Origin: an uncultured Oscillospiraceae bacterium
GTDB lineage: Bacteria > Bacillota > Clostridia > Oscillospirales > Ruminococcaceae
Assembly: GCA_905197685.1 (NCBI GenBank)
Contig: CAJJZS010000003.1
Location: forward strand, 124,001-188,000
Direction: 5' to 3'
Length of the DNA: 64,000 bases
Notes under the pieces: model-generated
What the model was told of the DNA's origin: nothing
Database searches by the model: none
What the model saw: only the letters and a program-made list of their open reading frames with translations
Made by a program: the position numbers and the translations under genes
Shown here: positions 1 through 8,284 of the stretch, in pieces
How positions within the stretch are numbered: position 1 is the first letter of the stretch
Layout: every line of letters starts with the position of its first letter

Positions 1-2
1 TT

Positions 3-674
3 CATGTGGAAAATGATATGAAACAAACGCCGCTTGAATCTTCTCTTGCAGTCTGCCGCAATGCAAACATATCGAAAATGGCTGAGATTTCTATTATATT
101 GTTAGAAGCAGGGGCAAAAATTACATCGGATATGAGGGAAAGTGTTAAGCGAATTGGCGAAGAATTTGAATTTCACAGAGATAACTTTAACAAAAACTAT
201 CTTTCCGAAGCAGACGCCGGGCTAAAAAAACTCTATACTTTGTTTGATGTAGCTCCCATTGCAAAGCGTCAAATGCACGATGGAGTCTCTCCTATTATTG
301 TGACAGATGAATCTTGGGAAAAACAATATGAGGCGCTTTGGCAGCTGCTAGTTCCATCGAGTGGTGCAGCGCAAACCGTACAGGGCGAAGTTGTTCGTAT
401 AACAGGACGTATACGAGATGAATTATACAGGAACGGCGGTGCAAACTGGGATAGAAATTATCGGAAAATGTTGGATGCGTTGCTCATGCATTTTTCGTCT
501 GGTACACCGCTTTCCGAACACGAGTTGAGTGAGACAAAAAAGCTGACATTAAGCATTCACGCTAAAGGCGATGATGATGAACAAATAACCGAACGTCTTT
601 GTGAACTTGCTGTTTTGTGGGTGTCGAAAAATCCGAGTCCGATTTTATTGAATAAACCGAATTATGACAGGTAA
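3..674 (+). CDS. Ankyrin-repeat-like protein, 5' end cut by the window
   Basis: The reading frame is open at the left edge, so the gene probably starts upstream; the first in-window start is the GTG at 6-8. Residues around 20-42 (NISKMAEISIILLEAGAKIT) look like one ankyrin repeat, with the typical helix-turn-helix ending in a LLEAGA motif. The remaining ~180 residues are charged and mostly helical, with no motif I recognise. The product is probably cytosolic and involved in protein-protein contacts. There is no signal peptide or membrane segment in the visible part. Family assignment rests on one weak repeat, so the function is unknown. Confidence 0.5.
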   Translation, partial: HVENDMKQTPLESSLAVCRNANISKMAEISIILLEAGAKITSDMRESVKRIGEEFEFHRDNFNKNYLSEADAGLKKLYTLFDVAPIAKRQMHDGVSPIIVTDESWEKQYEALWQLLVPSSGAAQTVQGEVVRITGRIRDELYRNGGANWDRNYRKMLDALLMHFSSGTPLSEHELSETKKLTLSIHAKGDDDEQITERLCELAVLWVSKNPSPILLNKPNYDR

Positions 675-964
675 TAGGTATCCCTTGTTTATAAGAGATT
701 AGAATCCGATTTATCGGAAAGGCTTTCAGAAAATCTTCCCTTTCACCTATACCCCAAAATACCCCAAAAGTTGCATATATTTGTGCAACAATTACACGAT
801 TGCGAAAAATTTTTATTTTTTATGCTCAATATCCGGCTGCCAACAGCAGGCAAACCGGAAAACCGCACAAATTTTCTGCATTTTTATTGACAGCTTCTTT
901 TCTATAATTTTTATCCGATTGAAGCAAAAAGAAATTCATGATATGATTAAAAAATAACGGAATT

Positions 965-1435
965 ATGTTTTTAGGCAAAACAGTAAATAGAAAATTGCGG
1001 AGTGTGAAGATATTGAAGGAATTTTTCAAAAAATATAAAGAAAAAATAATAACCCTGTTATTATTTGGAGTTTTGTTTATCATCGTATTATCTATTTTAG
1101 CTTTTATAAGTGGTGCGATAATGAAGGTGTTTGGATTTGAATATCGTTCTGTAGGAAGTATTGTTTTGTTTTTTATTATTGCAACAATCAGTTCTTATCC
1201 GTTAGGGTTGATTGCGAGTGCATTTCCAAAAGCGTTATTATCTTTCAATAAAGTATCTACACCTACAGCAATAGCACTGTATTTAATCTTAGATACGTTC
1301 GCAACTTTTTGGGGATTGAAAATTACAGATTATTGTATGCAAACGATTTCAGCAAAAGATATATCCATTTTTGTAGTATCATTAATATTTGCACTATTAG
1401 GGATTGGTGATATTAAAAAAAATCCTACAGAATGA
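965..1435 (+). CDS. YrvL-like small membrane protein
   Basis: The 156-residue product has a short basic N-terminus (residues 1-28) followed by four hydrophobic segments at roughly 28-52, 62-88, 98-120 and 130-148. Length, topology and the GFEYRSVGSIVLFFIIATISS region resemble the YrvL regulatory membrane family, whose Bacillus member restrains a sigma factor-like system. No sigma-O type genes are visible here, so a regulatory role is only inferred from the family. The start is uncertain: the ATG at 965 lacks a good ribosome site, while a TTG near 1013 follows a GGAG. It is flanked by AT-rich intergenic DNA on both sides and appears to be a single-gene unit. Confidence 0.5.
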   Translation: MFLGKTVNRKLRSVKILKEFFKKYKEKIITLLLFGVLFIIVLSILAFISGAIMKVFGFEYRSVGSIVLFFIIATISSYPLGLIASAFPKALLSFNKVSTPTAIALYLILDTFATFWGLKITDYCMQTISAKDISIFVVSLIFALLGIGDIKKNPTE

Positions 1436-1731
1436 AGAATGATAATATTCGGTTTGTTGCGCAAACAGCAAAGCCGAAACACACGGTCAACAATAAGAAA
1501 GCGGTTATCTGATGAAAAATGAAATTTATAAAAAAACAAAAACTTTTATTTAGAATATAAAAAATCGAAAAAAGTCGGAAAAGTTTTTTGTTTATAGGAG
1601 AAATAAAAAACTTTCCAATTTTCAGTCAATTACAATCATAATCAATCAATATCAATCGGAATGTTTTTACAAAACAGAAGCAAATAAGTGAGGGCATCTG
1701 CCGAAAAAAATAAAAAATAGATAAAAAATTA

Positions 1732-1760
1732 TTGCAATGAAAGCGATATTTTGGTATAAT
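1732..1760 (+). promoter_or_regulatory. Sigma-A-type promoter of the AIM24 gene
   Basis: A -35 TTGCAA at 1732-1737 and a perfect -10 TATAAT at 1755-1760 are separated by exactly 17 bases. The ATG lies 33 bases further on, behind GGAGGG. The rest of the 1436-1790 gap is very AT-rich and shows no gene or strong hairpin. Confidence 0.75.
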
Positions 1761-1793
1761 GAGAAAAATTTATAATAACAGGAGGGAAAAGTG

Positions 1794-2564
1794 ATGTTTC
1801 AAATTCAAAACTTTACCAACAACGACGATGTAAAAACGCTGGAAAGCAAAGGTCCGTTTACCGTGGTGGAATACCAAAGGGATTTGAGTGTTATGCCGTC
1901 CGACGCGCAGATTGCTTATTTTTGCAACGCGATGAACGTACGCAAGCGTCAGGTAATCTGCGATTTAAGCAAGGCACAGATTACCTTGCAGGCAGGCGCG
2001 ATGCAGTGGACGGTGGGGAATGTAAATGCGACAACCGGTTTAAAAGGTGTGGGGGATTTCTTCGGAAAAGCAATCCGCGGCAAGGCGACCGGAGAATCGG
2101 CAATCAAACCGGAATATACCGGAAACGGAATTATGGTTTTAGAGCCGACCTATCGCCATATTTTATTGGTAGACTTAAACGATTGGAACGGAAGCATTGT
2201 TTTAGATGACGGACTGTTTTTAGCCTGTGACTCTAAACTGAAACAAAAAGCGGTTATGCGCTCCAATGTTTCTTCCGCAGTGGCAGGCGGCGAGGGGTTA
2301 TTTAACCTCGGTATTGTCGGAGAAGGGGTTGTTTGCCTGGAGTCCCCATGTCCGAAAGAAGAACTGATAGAAATTACCTTAAAGGACGATGTATTAAAGG
2401 TAGACGGCAATATGGCAATTGCATGGAGCGGAAGTCTGGACTTTACCGTAGAGCGTTCCGGCAAGACCCTGATGGGTTCGGCAGCATCGGGAGAAGGTTT
2501 AGTCAATGTTTACCGCGGTACCGGAAAGGTGCTGTTGGCTCCCTTAACAAAGGGTTTGGTATAA
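1794..2564 (+). CDS. AIM24 family protein
   Basis: The 256-residue product matches the AIM24 family (TIGR00266-type), made of tandem beta-rich halves with conserved glycines. Examples are the GVGDFFGKAIRGKATGES stretch around residue 85 and the EGLFNLGIVGEGVVCLESP stretch near 170. Bacterial members are widespread and of unclear function; they are soluble and predicted to be beta-barrel-like, and the mitochondrial relative affects inner-membrane organisation. I chose the ATG at 1794 over the preceding in-frame GTG because GGAGGG at 1781-1786 is then well spaced. It has its own promoter and stands alone, followed by a riboswitch-controlled gene. Confidence 0.85.
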   Translation: MFQIQNFTNNDDVKTLESKGPFTVVEYQRDLSVMPSDAQIAYFCNAMNVRKRQVICDLSKAQITLQAGAMQWTVGNVNATTGLKGVGDFFGKAIRGKATGESAIKPEYTGNGIMVLEPTYRHILLVDLNDWNGSIVLDDGLFLACDSKLKQKAVMRSNVSSAVAGGEGLFNLGIVGEGVVCLESPCPKEELIEITLKDDVLKVDGNMAIAWSGSLDFTVERSGKTLMGSAASGEGLVNVYRGTGKVLLAPLTKGLV

Positions 2565-2624
2565 AATAAAAAAGAATGATAAGGAATAGGGCATGGCAGA
2601 AGCTGTGCCTGTATTCTTATCAAT

Positions 2625-2761
2625 AAACAGCAAAGATAAAAACGCAGCGCAGGAGAATATCTCTTGCAGAACCGGTAGGTAGCCCGGTCGCACCGTTGGG
2701 TGTAAGTAACCCTCCCTCCTTAGGGTCGTCCGTTCTTTGTTCATCACAATTTTTAAGGAGG
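2625..2761 (+). promoter_or_regulatory. yjdF-motif (azaaromatic) riboswitch
   Basis: This leader lies directly before a yjdF (DUF2992) gene, the usual partner of the yjdF RNA motif. It contains a small hairpin around 2650-2670, the AACCGGTAGGTAGCCCGG block near 2671-2689 and a CCCTCCCTCCTTAGGG block at 2710-2725. The segment CCTCCTTA at 2715-2722 is an exact 8-base complement of the gene's ribosome site TAAGGAGG at 2754-2761, so ribosome access can be blocked or freed by folding. Known yjdF RNAs bind various azaaromatic compounds and control translation. I recognise the motif by sequence and context and could not run a covariance search. Confidence 0.8.
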
Positions 2762-2768
2762 AATTGTC

Positions 2769-3185
2769 GTGGACAAAGCAGAAGTCAGGTTGACCGTATA
2801 TTTTGAGGAACCGTTTTGGGTGGGCGTTTGGGAACGAATATCCCGGGGAAAACTGTCGGCGTGTAAAGTTACATTTGGAGCGGAGCCGAAGGACTGCGAA
2901 CTGTATGAATTTGTTCTAAAAAATTATTATGGTCTGCAATTCAGTCCGACTGTGGAAGCTGCCGGAATGAAAGAGATCCGCAATCCGAAACGGGCGCAGA
3001 GAGAGGCGCGAAAGCAGGTACGGGAGATTGGAATCGGCACAAAATCGCAGCAGGCTTTGAAATTGCAGCAGGAGCAGCTGAAGGCAGAGCGCAAAGCTGC
3101 GGGTCGAGAGCGGCAGAAAGCAGACAAACAACGGCAATTGAAACAAAAACAACAAAAAAAGAAAGAAAAGCATAAGGGCAGGTAA
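2769..3185 (+). CDS. yjdF: YjdF family protein (DUF2992)
   Basis: The 138-residue product has a folded N-terminal half (residues 1-75, with VRLTVYFEEPFWVGVWER at the start, typical of DUF2992). A very basic lysine/glutamine-rich tail (about 78-138) follows, predicted to be a long helix or coiled coil and likely to bind nucleic acid. It starts at GTG 2769, seven bases behind AAGGAGG, which is part of the riboswitch. The family's biochemical role is not settled; riboswitch control by azaaromatics suggests a response to toxic aromatic compounds. A hairpin overlapping the stop codon terminates the transcript, making this a one-gene unit. Confidence 0.85.
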   Translation: MDKAEVRLTVYFEEPFWVGVWERISRGKLSACKVTFGAEPKDCELYEFVLKNYYGLQFSPTVEAAGMKEIRNPKRAQREARKQVREIGIGTKSQQALKLQQEQLKAERKAAGRERQKADKQRQLKQKQQKKKEKHKGR

Positions 3186-3203
3186 AACTGCCCTTATGCT
3201 TTA
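3170..3203 (+). terminator. Terminator of yjdF
   Basis: Perfect 12-bp stem (GCATAAGGGCAG at 3170-3181 pairing with 3188-3199) with a 6-base loop, followed by a short TTTA. The left arm lies inside the last codons of yjdF. Confidence 0.7.
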
Positions 3204-3339
3204 GGGAAAAACAGACGTTCTAAAATCTTTTCTTATCAAGAAATCAATAGGTTGAAATCAGCTCGCTTTCTTTTACATAAGTTTATAACAAACGAGCTTT
3301 TCAGGTAAACTGCTTATCGTTGAGAAAGGACAGAAAAGA

Positions 3340-3936
3340 ATGAAGATACAAAATAACACGCCTACCTTAGAAACGGAACGACTGATTTTAAGAAAATTTA
3401 CCGAGAAAGATATGGAAGCGCTTTTTCTGATTTTGAAAGATGAAGAGGTGAACCGCTTTCTGCCGTGGTATCCCTTGAAAAGTATGGAAGAAACCAGAAA
3501 ATTTTATAAAGAACGATACGCTTTTGACTATGAACAGCCGCAGGGGTATGCTTATGCCGTCTGCCTGAAAGAAGATAATGTTCCAATCGGTTATATTAAG
3601 GTTGATATGGAAGAACACCATGATTTTGGTTATGGACTGCGGAAAGAATTTTGGCACAGGGGAATTGTAACCGAAGCGGGAAAAGCTGTGGTGGAGCAGG
3701 TAAGGAAGGACGGACTGCCATATATTACGGCAACACATGATAAGAATAACCCGAGAAGCGGGAATGTCATGAAAAAACTGGGCATGAAATACTGCTATTC
3801 TTACGAAGAACAGTGGCAGCCAAAGGATTTTCCCGTTATATTCAGAATGTATCAGCTTAATTTTAACGGAAATACGGATTTTGTTTATCAAAAATATTGG
3901 AACGAATCCGAAAAGCATTTTATAGAGGAATTATAA
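3340..3936 (+). CDS. GNAT family N-acetyltransferase (RimJ/RimL-like)
   Basis: The 198-residue protein begins with the typical LETERLILRKFTEKDMEALF opening of the RimJ/RimL branch of GNAT enzymes. It keeps the FGYGLRKEFWHRGIVTEAGKA acetyl-CoA-binding region (motif A, around residues 89-110) and the NPRSGNVMKKLGMKY motif B near 136-150. It should transfer an acetyl group from acetyl-CoA to a small amine or a protein N-terminus; the substrate is unknown. AGAAAGGACAG precedes the ATG. Its last six bases overlap the 3' end of the convergent integrase reading frame, because the integrase tail is host-encoded after integration. Confidence 0.85.
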   Translation: MKIQNNTPTLETERLILRKFTEKDMEALFLILKDEEVNRFLPWYPLKSMEETRKFYKERYAFDYEQPQGYAYAVCLKEDNVPIGYIKVDMEEHHDFGYGLRKEFWHRGIVTEAGKAVVEQVRKDGLPYITATHDKNNPRSGNVMKKLGMKYCYSYEEQWQPKDFPVIFRMYQLNFNGNTDFVYQKYWNESEKHFIEEL

Positions 3937-5604
3937 TTTTTCTGCGTAAGGGAATTGATGTGACAGAAAATGTTGATAAACTTTTGTTGCTACAATAATT
4001 GGGGTTATGAAAAGACAGAATAAATTAAAATCCGAAGAAACTTTAACGGAGCCAAAGGGGAAGACGTCGAACTCGGCGGCCTCCCCTTTAACAAAAGGGT
4101 CAATCACCAAGTCGCCCAGCTCTCCCCAACTTATCTCCGTCCTGTCCTCGGAGTAGAAGAACGTCGCCACCAGCTTGTCGTCGTATAAATATATCTTATC
4201 GACGAAATACTCCATCACCGCGTCCCGGGTCTGCGGGTTGTCGAAGTCCGCGCGCATGAACTTGTCGAAGTACGCCTTGATGCTGTGCTCGTCTTCAAAT
4301 AACGCGGCGCGCACGTGCTCGGCCTTGATGGCTTCGTCCAGCGCGGCCTTCTGCTCGTCGAGCTGCATCAGCCTGTCGGTCACGGCGTCGCTCAGGACGC
4401 CCTTCTCGATGACCTTCAGCAGGTTCGCCGTGGACTTCTCGACCTCCCGGCGCTTGGCCTCCAAGCCGTCGAGGTAATGCGTATTGCGATAATTATCGCG
4501 ATAGTACGCAGCGGCGTCCACCGCCAGCGACGCGAGGTTCTCGGGGTTCTCCAACAGCCCCCGCAGCAGTATCGTCACCAGCTCCTCGACCTGCTCCTTG
4601 CGCATCTTCCTCTTGTCGCACTGCTTGGCACGCTGCGCCTTGCAGTAGTAGTAATAATATTTCCGACCCGTCTTGCTCGTGCCGTGCACGCCCTGCATGC
4701 TCGCGCCGCACTTGCCGCAGAACAGCTTGCCCGTCAGCCAGTAGCGCGGAGCCTCGGCGTCGTCCATCCCCCGTGCACGCTGGGAACCTTTGCGTTTATT
4801 CAATGCGAACCGCGCCTGCACCTCGTCGAACGTCTTCACGTCGACCAGCGCCGGCATCCCGTCCGGGACCACGATGTCGCCATGGTGATACTCGCCTATG
4901 TAGGCCCGATTTTGGAGCATCTTGTTCATGGTCTTGACGCCGAACTCGGCGCCCCGGGTCGTGCGCAGCCCCTGCGCGTTGAACTCGTCGCATATCTCCT
5001 GCATGGCCTTGCCGGCCGCGTACTCCGCGAACATCCGCTGCACGAACGGGGCCGTGTCCTCGTCCACGACGTACTTCTTGGTCTCCCTGTCCACGCCGTA
5101 TCCCCACACCTTGTGCCCGTTGAACAGGGCGTGCTGGGCGTTGTAGTCCATCCCCCGCTGTATGTTCTGGGAGAGCTGGCGGCTGTAATACTCCGCCATG
5201 GCGTCCATCAATCCCTCGACGAGGATTCCCTCGGGTCCCTCCGTCGGGATGTTCTCCGCCAGCAGGTGTATCTCGCATCCCGCGTCGCGGATTTCCTTCT
5301 TCGCCATCGCCAGCACGTACTTGTCGCGACCCAGCCGGTCGGTCTTCCACATGATGAGAGTGCTCGGACGGATTTTCGCGACCTCCGACAGCATCAGCTG
5401 GAATCCCGGTCGGTCTTCCTTGGTGCCGGATATGGCCGCGTCCTCGTACTCCCTCACGATGGTCAGCCCGTGGGCGTCCGCCCACGCATGGGCGAGCTCC
5501 CTCTGCTGGTCGATGCTCGCCTCGTTCTGCGAATGCGACGAGAAACGATAGTACGCGATGGCGAGGTTGTTGTCGTTCCGCTTGAATTTCTTGCTTCTCG
5601 CCAA
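3931..5604 (-). CDS. Large serine recombinase (integrase)
   Basis: The 557-residue protein (as integrated) is a large serine recombinase. Its N-terminal resolvase domain has AYYRFSSHSQNEASIDQQ with nucleophile Ser22. A recombinase DNA-binding domain spans about 165-280, and the zinc ribbon has CGKCG near 295 and a second Cys pair near 320-330. A coiled-coil region and a C-terminal arm (about 360-500) follow. It should insert and excise the element at attB/attP. I chose TTG 5604 because AGGAGGTG is then 8 bases away; GTG 5613 overlaps that site. The last 43 residues are read from host DNA; in the circle the same frame would end after ELLFFKNEFALIYRLGNA (532 residues). A host acetyltransferase converges on its end. 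Confidence 0.95.
   Translation of the reverse strand: MARSKKFKRNDNNLAIAYYRFSSHSQNEASIDQQRELAHAWADAHGLTIVREYEDAAISGTKEDRPGFQLMLSEVAKIRPSTLIMWKTDRLGRDKYVLAMAKKEIRDAGCEIHLLAENIPTEGPEGILVEGLMDAMAEYYSRQLSQNIQRGMDYNAQHALFNGHKVWGYGVDRETKKYVVDEDTAPFVQRMFAEYAAGKAMQEICDEFNAQGLRTTRGAEFGVKTMNKMLQNRAYIGEYHHGDIVVPDGMPALVDVKTFDEVQARFALNKRKGSQRARGMDDAEAPRYWLTGKLFCGKCGASMQGVHGTSKTGRKYYYYYCKAQRAKQCDKRKMRKEQVEELVTILLRGLLENPENLASLAVDAAAYYRDNYRNTHYLDGLEAKRREVEKSTANLLKVIEKGVLSDAVTDRLMQLDEQKAALDEAIKAEHVRAALFEDEHSIKAYFDKFMRADFDNPQTRDAVMEYFVDKIYLYDDKLVATFFYSEDRTEISWGELGDLVIDPFVKGEAAEFDVFPFGSVKVSSDFNLFCLFITPIIVATKVYQHFLSHQFPYAEKL
4007..4066 (+). pseudogene. 5' fragment of the host gene split by the element
   Basis: An ATG at 4007, behind GGGGTT, opens a frame of 20 host codons that ends at the element's left crossover (GACG, 4063-4066). 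In the integrated state it runs on into element DNA and stops about 30 codons later, near 4156. If the element is removed and the flanks are joined at GACG, the frame continues exactly in phase into the host frame at 15420-16274, giving 304 codons. This in-phase match is direct evidence that the element split a gene. Confidence 0.7.
4047..4086. other. attL junction
   Basis: Host half (CCAAAGGGGAA) meets element half (TCGAACTCGG) at GACG 4063-4066. Base composition shifts abruptly here from AT-rich to GC-rich. The element half is the exact mirror of the element half at the right end, as expected for the two arms of one attP. Confidence 0.8.
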
Positions 5605-5633
5605 ACGAATCACCTCCTAAATATGCTTAAACA

Positions 5634-5660
5634 AAGCCCGCCGCCATTGCGACGGGCTTG
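5634..5660 (-). terminator. Hairpin between methylase and integrase
   Basis: On the minus strand AAGCCCGTCGC and GCGGCGGGCTT form an 11-bp imperfect stem followed by TGTTT. It lies between the methylase stop and the integrase ribosome site and may reduce read-through into the integrase. Confidence 0.65.
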
Positions 5661-5670
5661 CCATTTCAAA

Positions 5671-7959
5671 TTATTTCAAGAACTCGTACTCGAACAACGT
5701 CGGCACGATTTCCTTGTTGTAATACTCTTTGACGAGCGTCTTCAACGTCTGCAACGCTGAATGGACTTCGAGGTTGTTCCAAACCGTCTTACCCTCATCG
5801 TCCTTATAAGACGTGTCAATCTCAGCGAAAATCTGATAGACGCCGTATGTAAGGCTCGAATCGTACTCTGCCGTCTTCTTCGCCTCATCAAGAAGAACAT
5901 TCCACTGGTCGATGATGCGCTTCTCGTCTTCACCGCACACGAGCTGCTTCAAATCCTCGGATGCAAGCGTCTCACCATTGGTCGTATCCATACACAACTC
6001 ATTGCGATAGAATCGCCCATCGCTGCCCGTGAACGTGCGCATATGATTCTGCATCTCCACACAGGTGAACAGAAGGCACTTTCGCAACCACTGGTCGAGC
6101 TTGCCGGATGCTACATCGGCGTTGAACCGGTCGGCTCCGTCTCCCGACTTCATGATGCGAGCGCGCTCCGTCCACTCACGGTTATACGTGATATAGCGAG
6201 ACATCGCGAACAGCGGCATCTTCTCAAGGTAATTGTCCTTACGCAGGTAAAAGCCGTTACCATCGTACCGCCCGCCGACAAGAAGACTCGAATCAAGGTC
6301 AGGGTTATCAAACCCCGAACTGTGCGTCACCATGTATCCGATGATGTCTGCATTGTATGCCGGCTTATTACGTCGTACGCCATCGAACTTTTCCAAGCCA
6401 TTAAGACCGCAAAGAATACCGTTACGGTCTGCATCTGGAATAGCTCGCTTATCATAATATGTTTTGCTTACACTGGTATAAACACGCTTAACATCAAGCA
6501 TCCCAACTCCGACAAGTTTGTCGGTTTTAGGGTCACAATCACATCCCTCAATTTGAAAATTATCTAACTGTGCATCTTCATTCGCCCAAAGCGCCACCAT
6601 AACACATGCATCAATATTCGTATGGAACCAACGACGATTGAAACCAAACCCAGCGATAAACTTTTTGTTAACCAAATGCTGAGCTTTCCAGTATTTCACC
6701 GGTGAATACACCACATAGCTATCTGTCGGCTGACGTAAATAATATTCAAAACCTGACCAGATAAATGCATTTCCAAGGTCGTTTGTTACAGTCCCCTTGA
6801 GTTGCTTTTTCATTTCGCCGACAAGATAGCTGCTCTTCCATGTGGAAGACTTCTTGCTCGCTTTAGTACGCTGATGCTCGGCACTCGTCGTCTCCGCGTA
6901 CGGCGGGTTCTCGAACAAAATAATCGTGCAGTTCGGGTCGTCAATGTACTGCTTGATAACCGGATTCTCGACGAACTCCTTGCTCAATGCGTCCGCGCCC
7001 TTGACCAGTCCGGCTTGGAACGTATCCGCAGCCTCAACAGGCGGAATGATATGACGCACCTTGGAACCAAGAATCTCCTGCATCACCTTGTACTCGTAGT
7101 ATTCCACGGTGGAAAGGATGCAATGGGACAACTCCTCGTCCGTCAATCCCTTTTCAAGGTTTCCCGTACCAGCGCAACGGTCGATAATCACATAATCATT
7201 TCCCGCCGGAACGCGGTCAATCGCCATACGCAGTAGCTCATGCGACTTCTCCGCGTACGCCTCAGGTGTATAGAAGGCCCCGAGGTTCTTCTTTTGTAGC
7301 GTATCGTTCAACTTGTCCATCAGATACTGGAACTTGACGTTCGTCGCACCCGTATATGGATGGATGTACTCAGCAAACACCGACGGGTTGCGAATCTCGC
7401 CAATCGTCTTGTGCTTGCCCGTATCGTCGCCGATAAAATCCTCTTTACGCGCGGTCGGCACAGCCTTATAGAACGCAGTCGCCCAGCCAACGATGCAGTT
7501 CTCGTCAATATGGATGCGGGTGAACTCATTCTGCTTCAAGCGGGCAATCAGCTTCGTCACCGCGAGCTGGTCAACACCGTAAGCGTATTTCTCCAAATAA
7601 GGCTGTCCGATGAATCCGGCGTTCGCTTTCGATGCGCCGCCCTCGTACACCTTCTCGATATCTGCCAAATAATCAGCAGACTGATAGAAATACGCCTGTT
7701 CAGCGTTCAAATCGACGATAATCACATTCGCCGGAACCGGCTTTCCCTTAATACGCAATGCAGACAGGTATTTCACGCACTGGAACAGCACGGCATTCAA
7801 ATCATTTACGCGTAGCTTGAACTCCAACAGGTTGCCGTTCAGCACGCCGTCGTTATCGTCAGCGAGAATATCGTCCAACGAAAGATTCGGGGCAATCAGC
7901 GGAAGAAACGTCTTGAAAAAATCAATCTGTCCCTCGCGCTCAGTATTATAATTCGCCAT
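5671..7959 (-). CDS. Class I N6-adenine DNA methyltransferase, possible type IIG restriction-modification enzyme
   Basis: The 762-residue protein carries SAM-binding motif I DRCAGTG (260-266), the catalytic NPPY motif IV (351-354) and the GAFYTP motif (227-232) that marks N6-adenine methylases of the type IIG/BREX-like group. The N-terminal 160 residues contain D37 followed by E46-F-K48 (NLLEFKLR), compatible with a PD-(D/E)XK nuclease core. If that core is active, one protein would both cut and modify. The C-terminal ~300 residues probably recognise the target sequence. It starts at ATG 7959 behind GGAGGAG, 18 bases after the RHH gene, so it is in the parA-rhh transcript. It could protect the element from host restriction or help keep it in the cell. 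Confidence 0.85.
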   Translation of the reverse strand: MANYNTEREGQIDFFKTFLPLIAPNLSLDDILADDNDGVLNGNLLEFKLRVNDLNAVLFQCVKYLSALRIKGKPVPANVIIVDLNAEQAYFYQSADYLADIEKVYEGGASKANAGFIGQPYLEKYAYGVDQLAVTKLIARLKQNEFTRIHIDENCIVGWATAFYKAVPTARKEDFIGDDTGKHKTIGEIRNPSVFAEYIHPYTGATNVKFQYLMDKLNDTLQKKNLGAFYTPEAYAEKSHELLRMAIDRVPAGNDYVIIDRCAGTGNLEKGLTDEELSHCILSTVEYYEYKVMQEILGSKVRHIIPPVEAADTFQAGLVKGADALSKEFVENPVIKQYIDDPNCTIILFENPPYAETTSAEHQRTKASKKSSTWKSSYLVGEMKKQLKGTVTNDLGNAFIWSGFEYYLRQPTDSYVVYSPVKYWKAQHLVNKKFIAGFGFNRRWFHTNIDACVMVALWANEDAQLDNFQIEGCDCDPKTDKLVGVGMLDVKRVYTSVSKTYYDKRAIPDADRNGILCGLNGLEKFDGVRRNKPAYNADIIGYMVTHSSGFDNPDLDSSLLVGGRYDGNGFYLRKDNYLEKMPLFAMSRYITYNREWTERARIMKSGDGADRFNADVASGKLDQWLRKCLLFTCVEMQNHMRTFTGSDGRFYRNELCMDTTNGETLASEDLKQLVCGEDEKRIIDQWNVLLDEAKKTAEYDSSLTYGVYQIFAEIDTSYKDDEGKTVWNNLEVHSALQTLKTLVKEYYNKEIVPTLFEYEFLK

Positions 7960-7977
7960 ATCTCAAAACTCCTCCCT

Positions 7978-8232
7978 TTACCATTCATGTTTCGCGATGT
8001 ACTCGTCCGCAGCCAACCGGAAGAACGCGCTCAAGCTCAAGCCGTGAGCCTTCGCAATCGCCGTCAGACGCTCCTTATCGCTTTTCGTCATGGAGACGAG
8101 GGCGGTGGCGCGGGAATCGTCTTCGACGGCGCCCACTGCGACGGCCTTCGCCTCCTTCGCTTCGTGTTCCTTCGCGGCAGCGGCCTCGAACCCGTCGAGC
8201 ATCGCCGCCATATCTTGCTTCTTCTTAGCCAT
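7978..8232 (-). CDS. Ribbon-helix-helix protein, probable partition/regulatory partner of ParA
   Basis: The product has 84 residues. The first ~45 are charged and alanine-rich, likely flexible. Residues 48-84 (MTKSDKERLTAIAKAHGLSL and onward) fit a ribbon-helix-helix DNA-binding fold with the second helix SLSAFFRLAADEYI. Small RHH proteins beside a ParA ATPase act as centromere-binding proteins (ParG/omega type) and repress their own operon. AAGGAGG lies 5 bases before the ATG. A 26-base repeat found before parA recurs just upstream of this gene, giving a likely binding site. Confidence 0.75.
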   Translation of the reverse strand: MAKKKQDMAAMLDGFEAAAAKEHEAKEAKAVAVGAVEDDSRATALVSMTKSDKERLTAIAKAHGLSLSAFFRLAADEYIAKHEW

Positions 8233-8248
8233 ATATTCCTCCTTTTAG

Positions 8249-8284
8249 ATATCCAATAGATACTCAATATCTAATGGGTATCTA
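8249..8284 (-). promoter_or_regulatory. Partition-type operator, copy 1
   Basis: Bases 8249-8274 match 8889-8914 at 25 of 26 positions. The core is TAGATACTCAATATCTA (8257-8273), a near-perfect dyad with 7-base half sites, plus an extra GTATCTA at 8278-8284. It lies between parA's end and the RHH gene. Confidence 0.65.

Noticed and set aside
675..964. Repeated ACCCCAAAAT phrases and a GTTGCA/TGCAAC hairpin that could mark an att site
   Set aside because: No matching copy elsewhere in the window and no integrase nearby on the left; evidence too thin.
4315..5760. Long plus-strand open frame opposite the integrase
   Set aside because: It is the GC-rich shadow of the integrase gene, with low-complexity Leu/Val/His/Arg content and no ribosome site.
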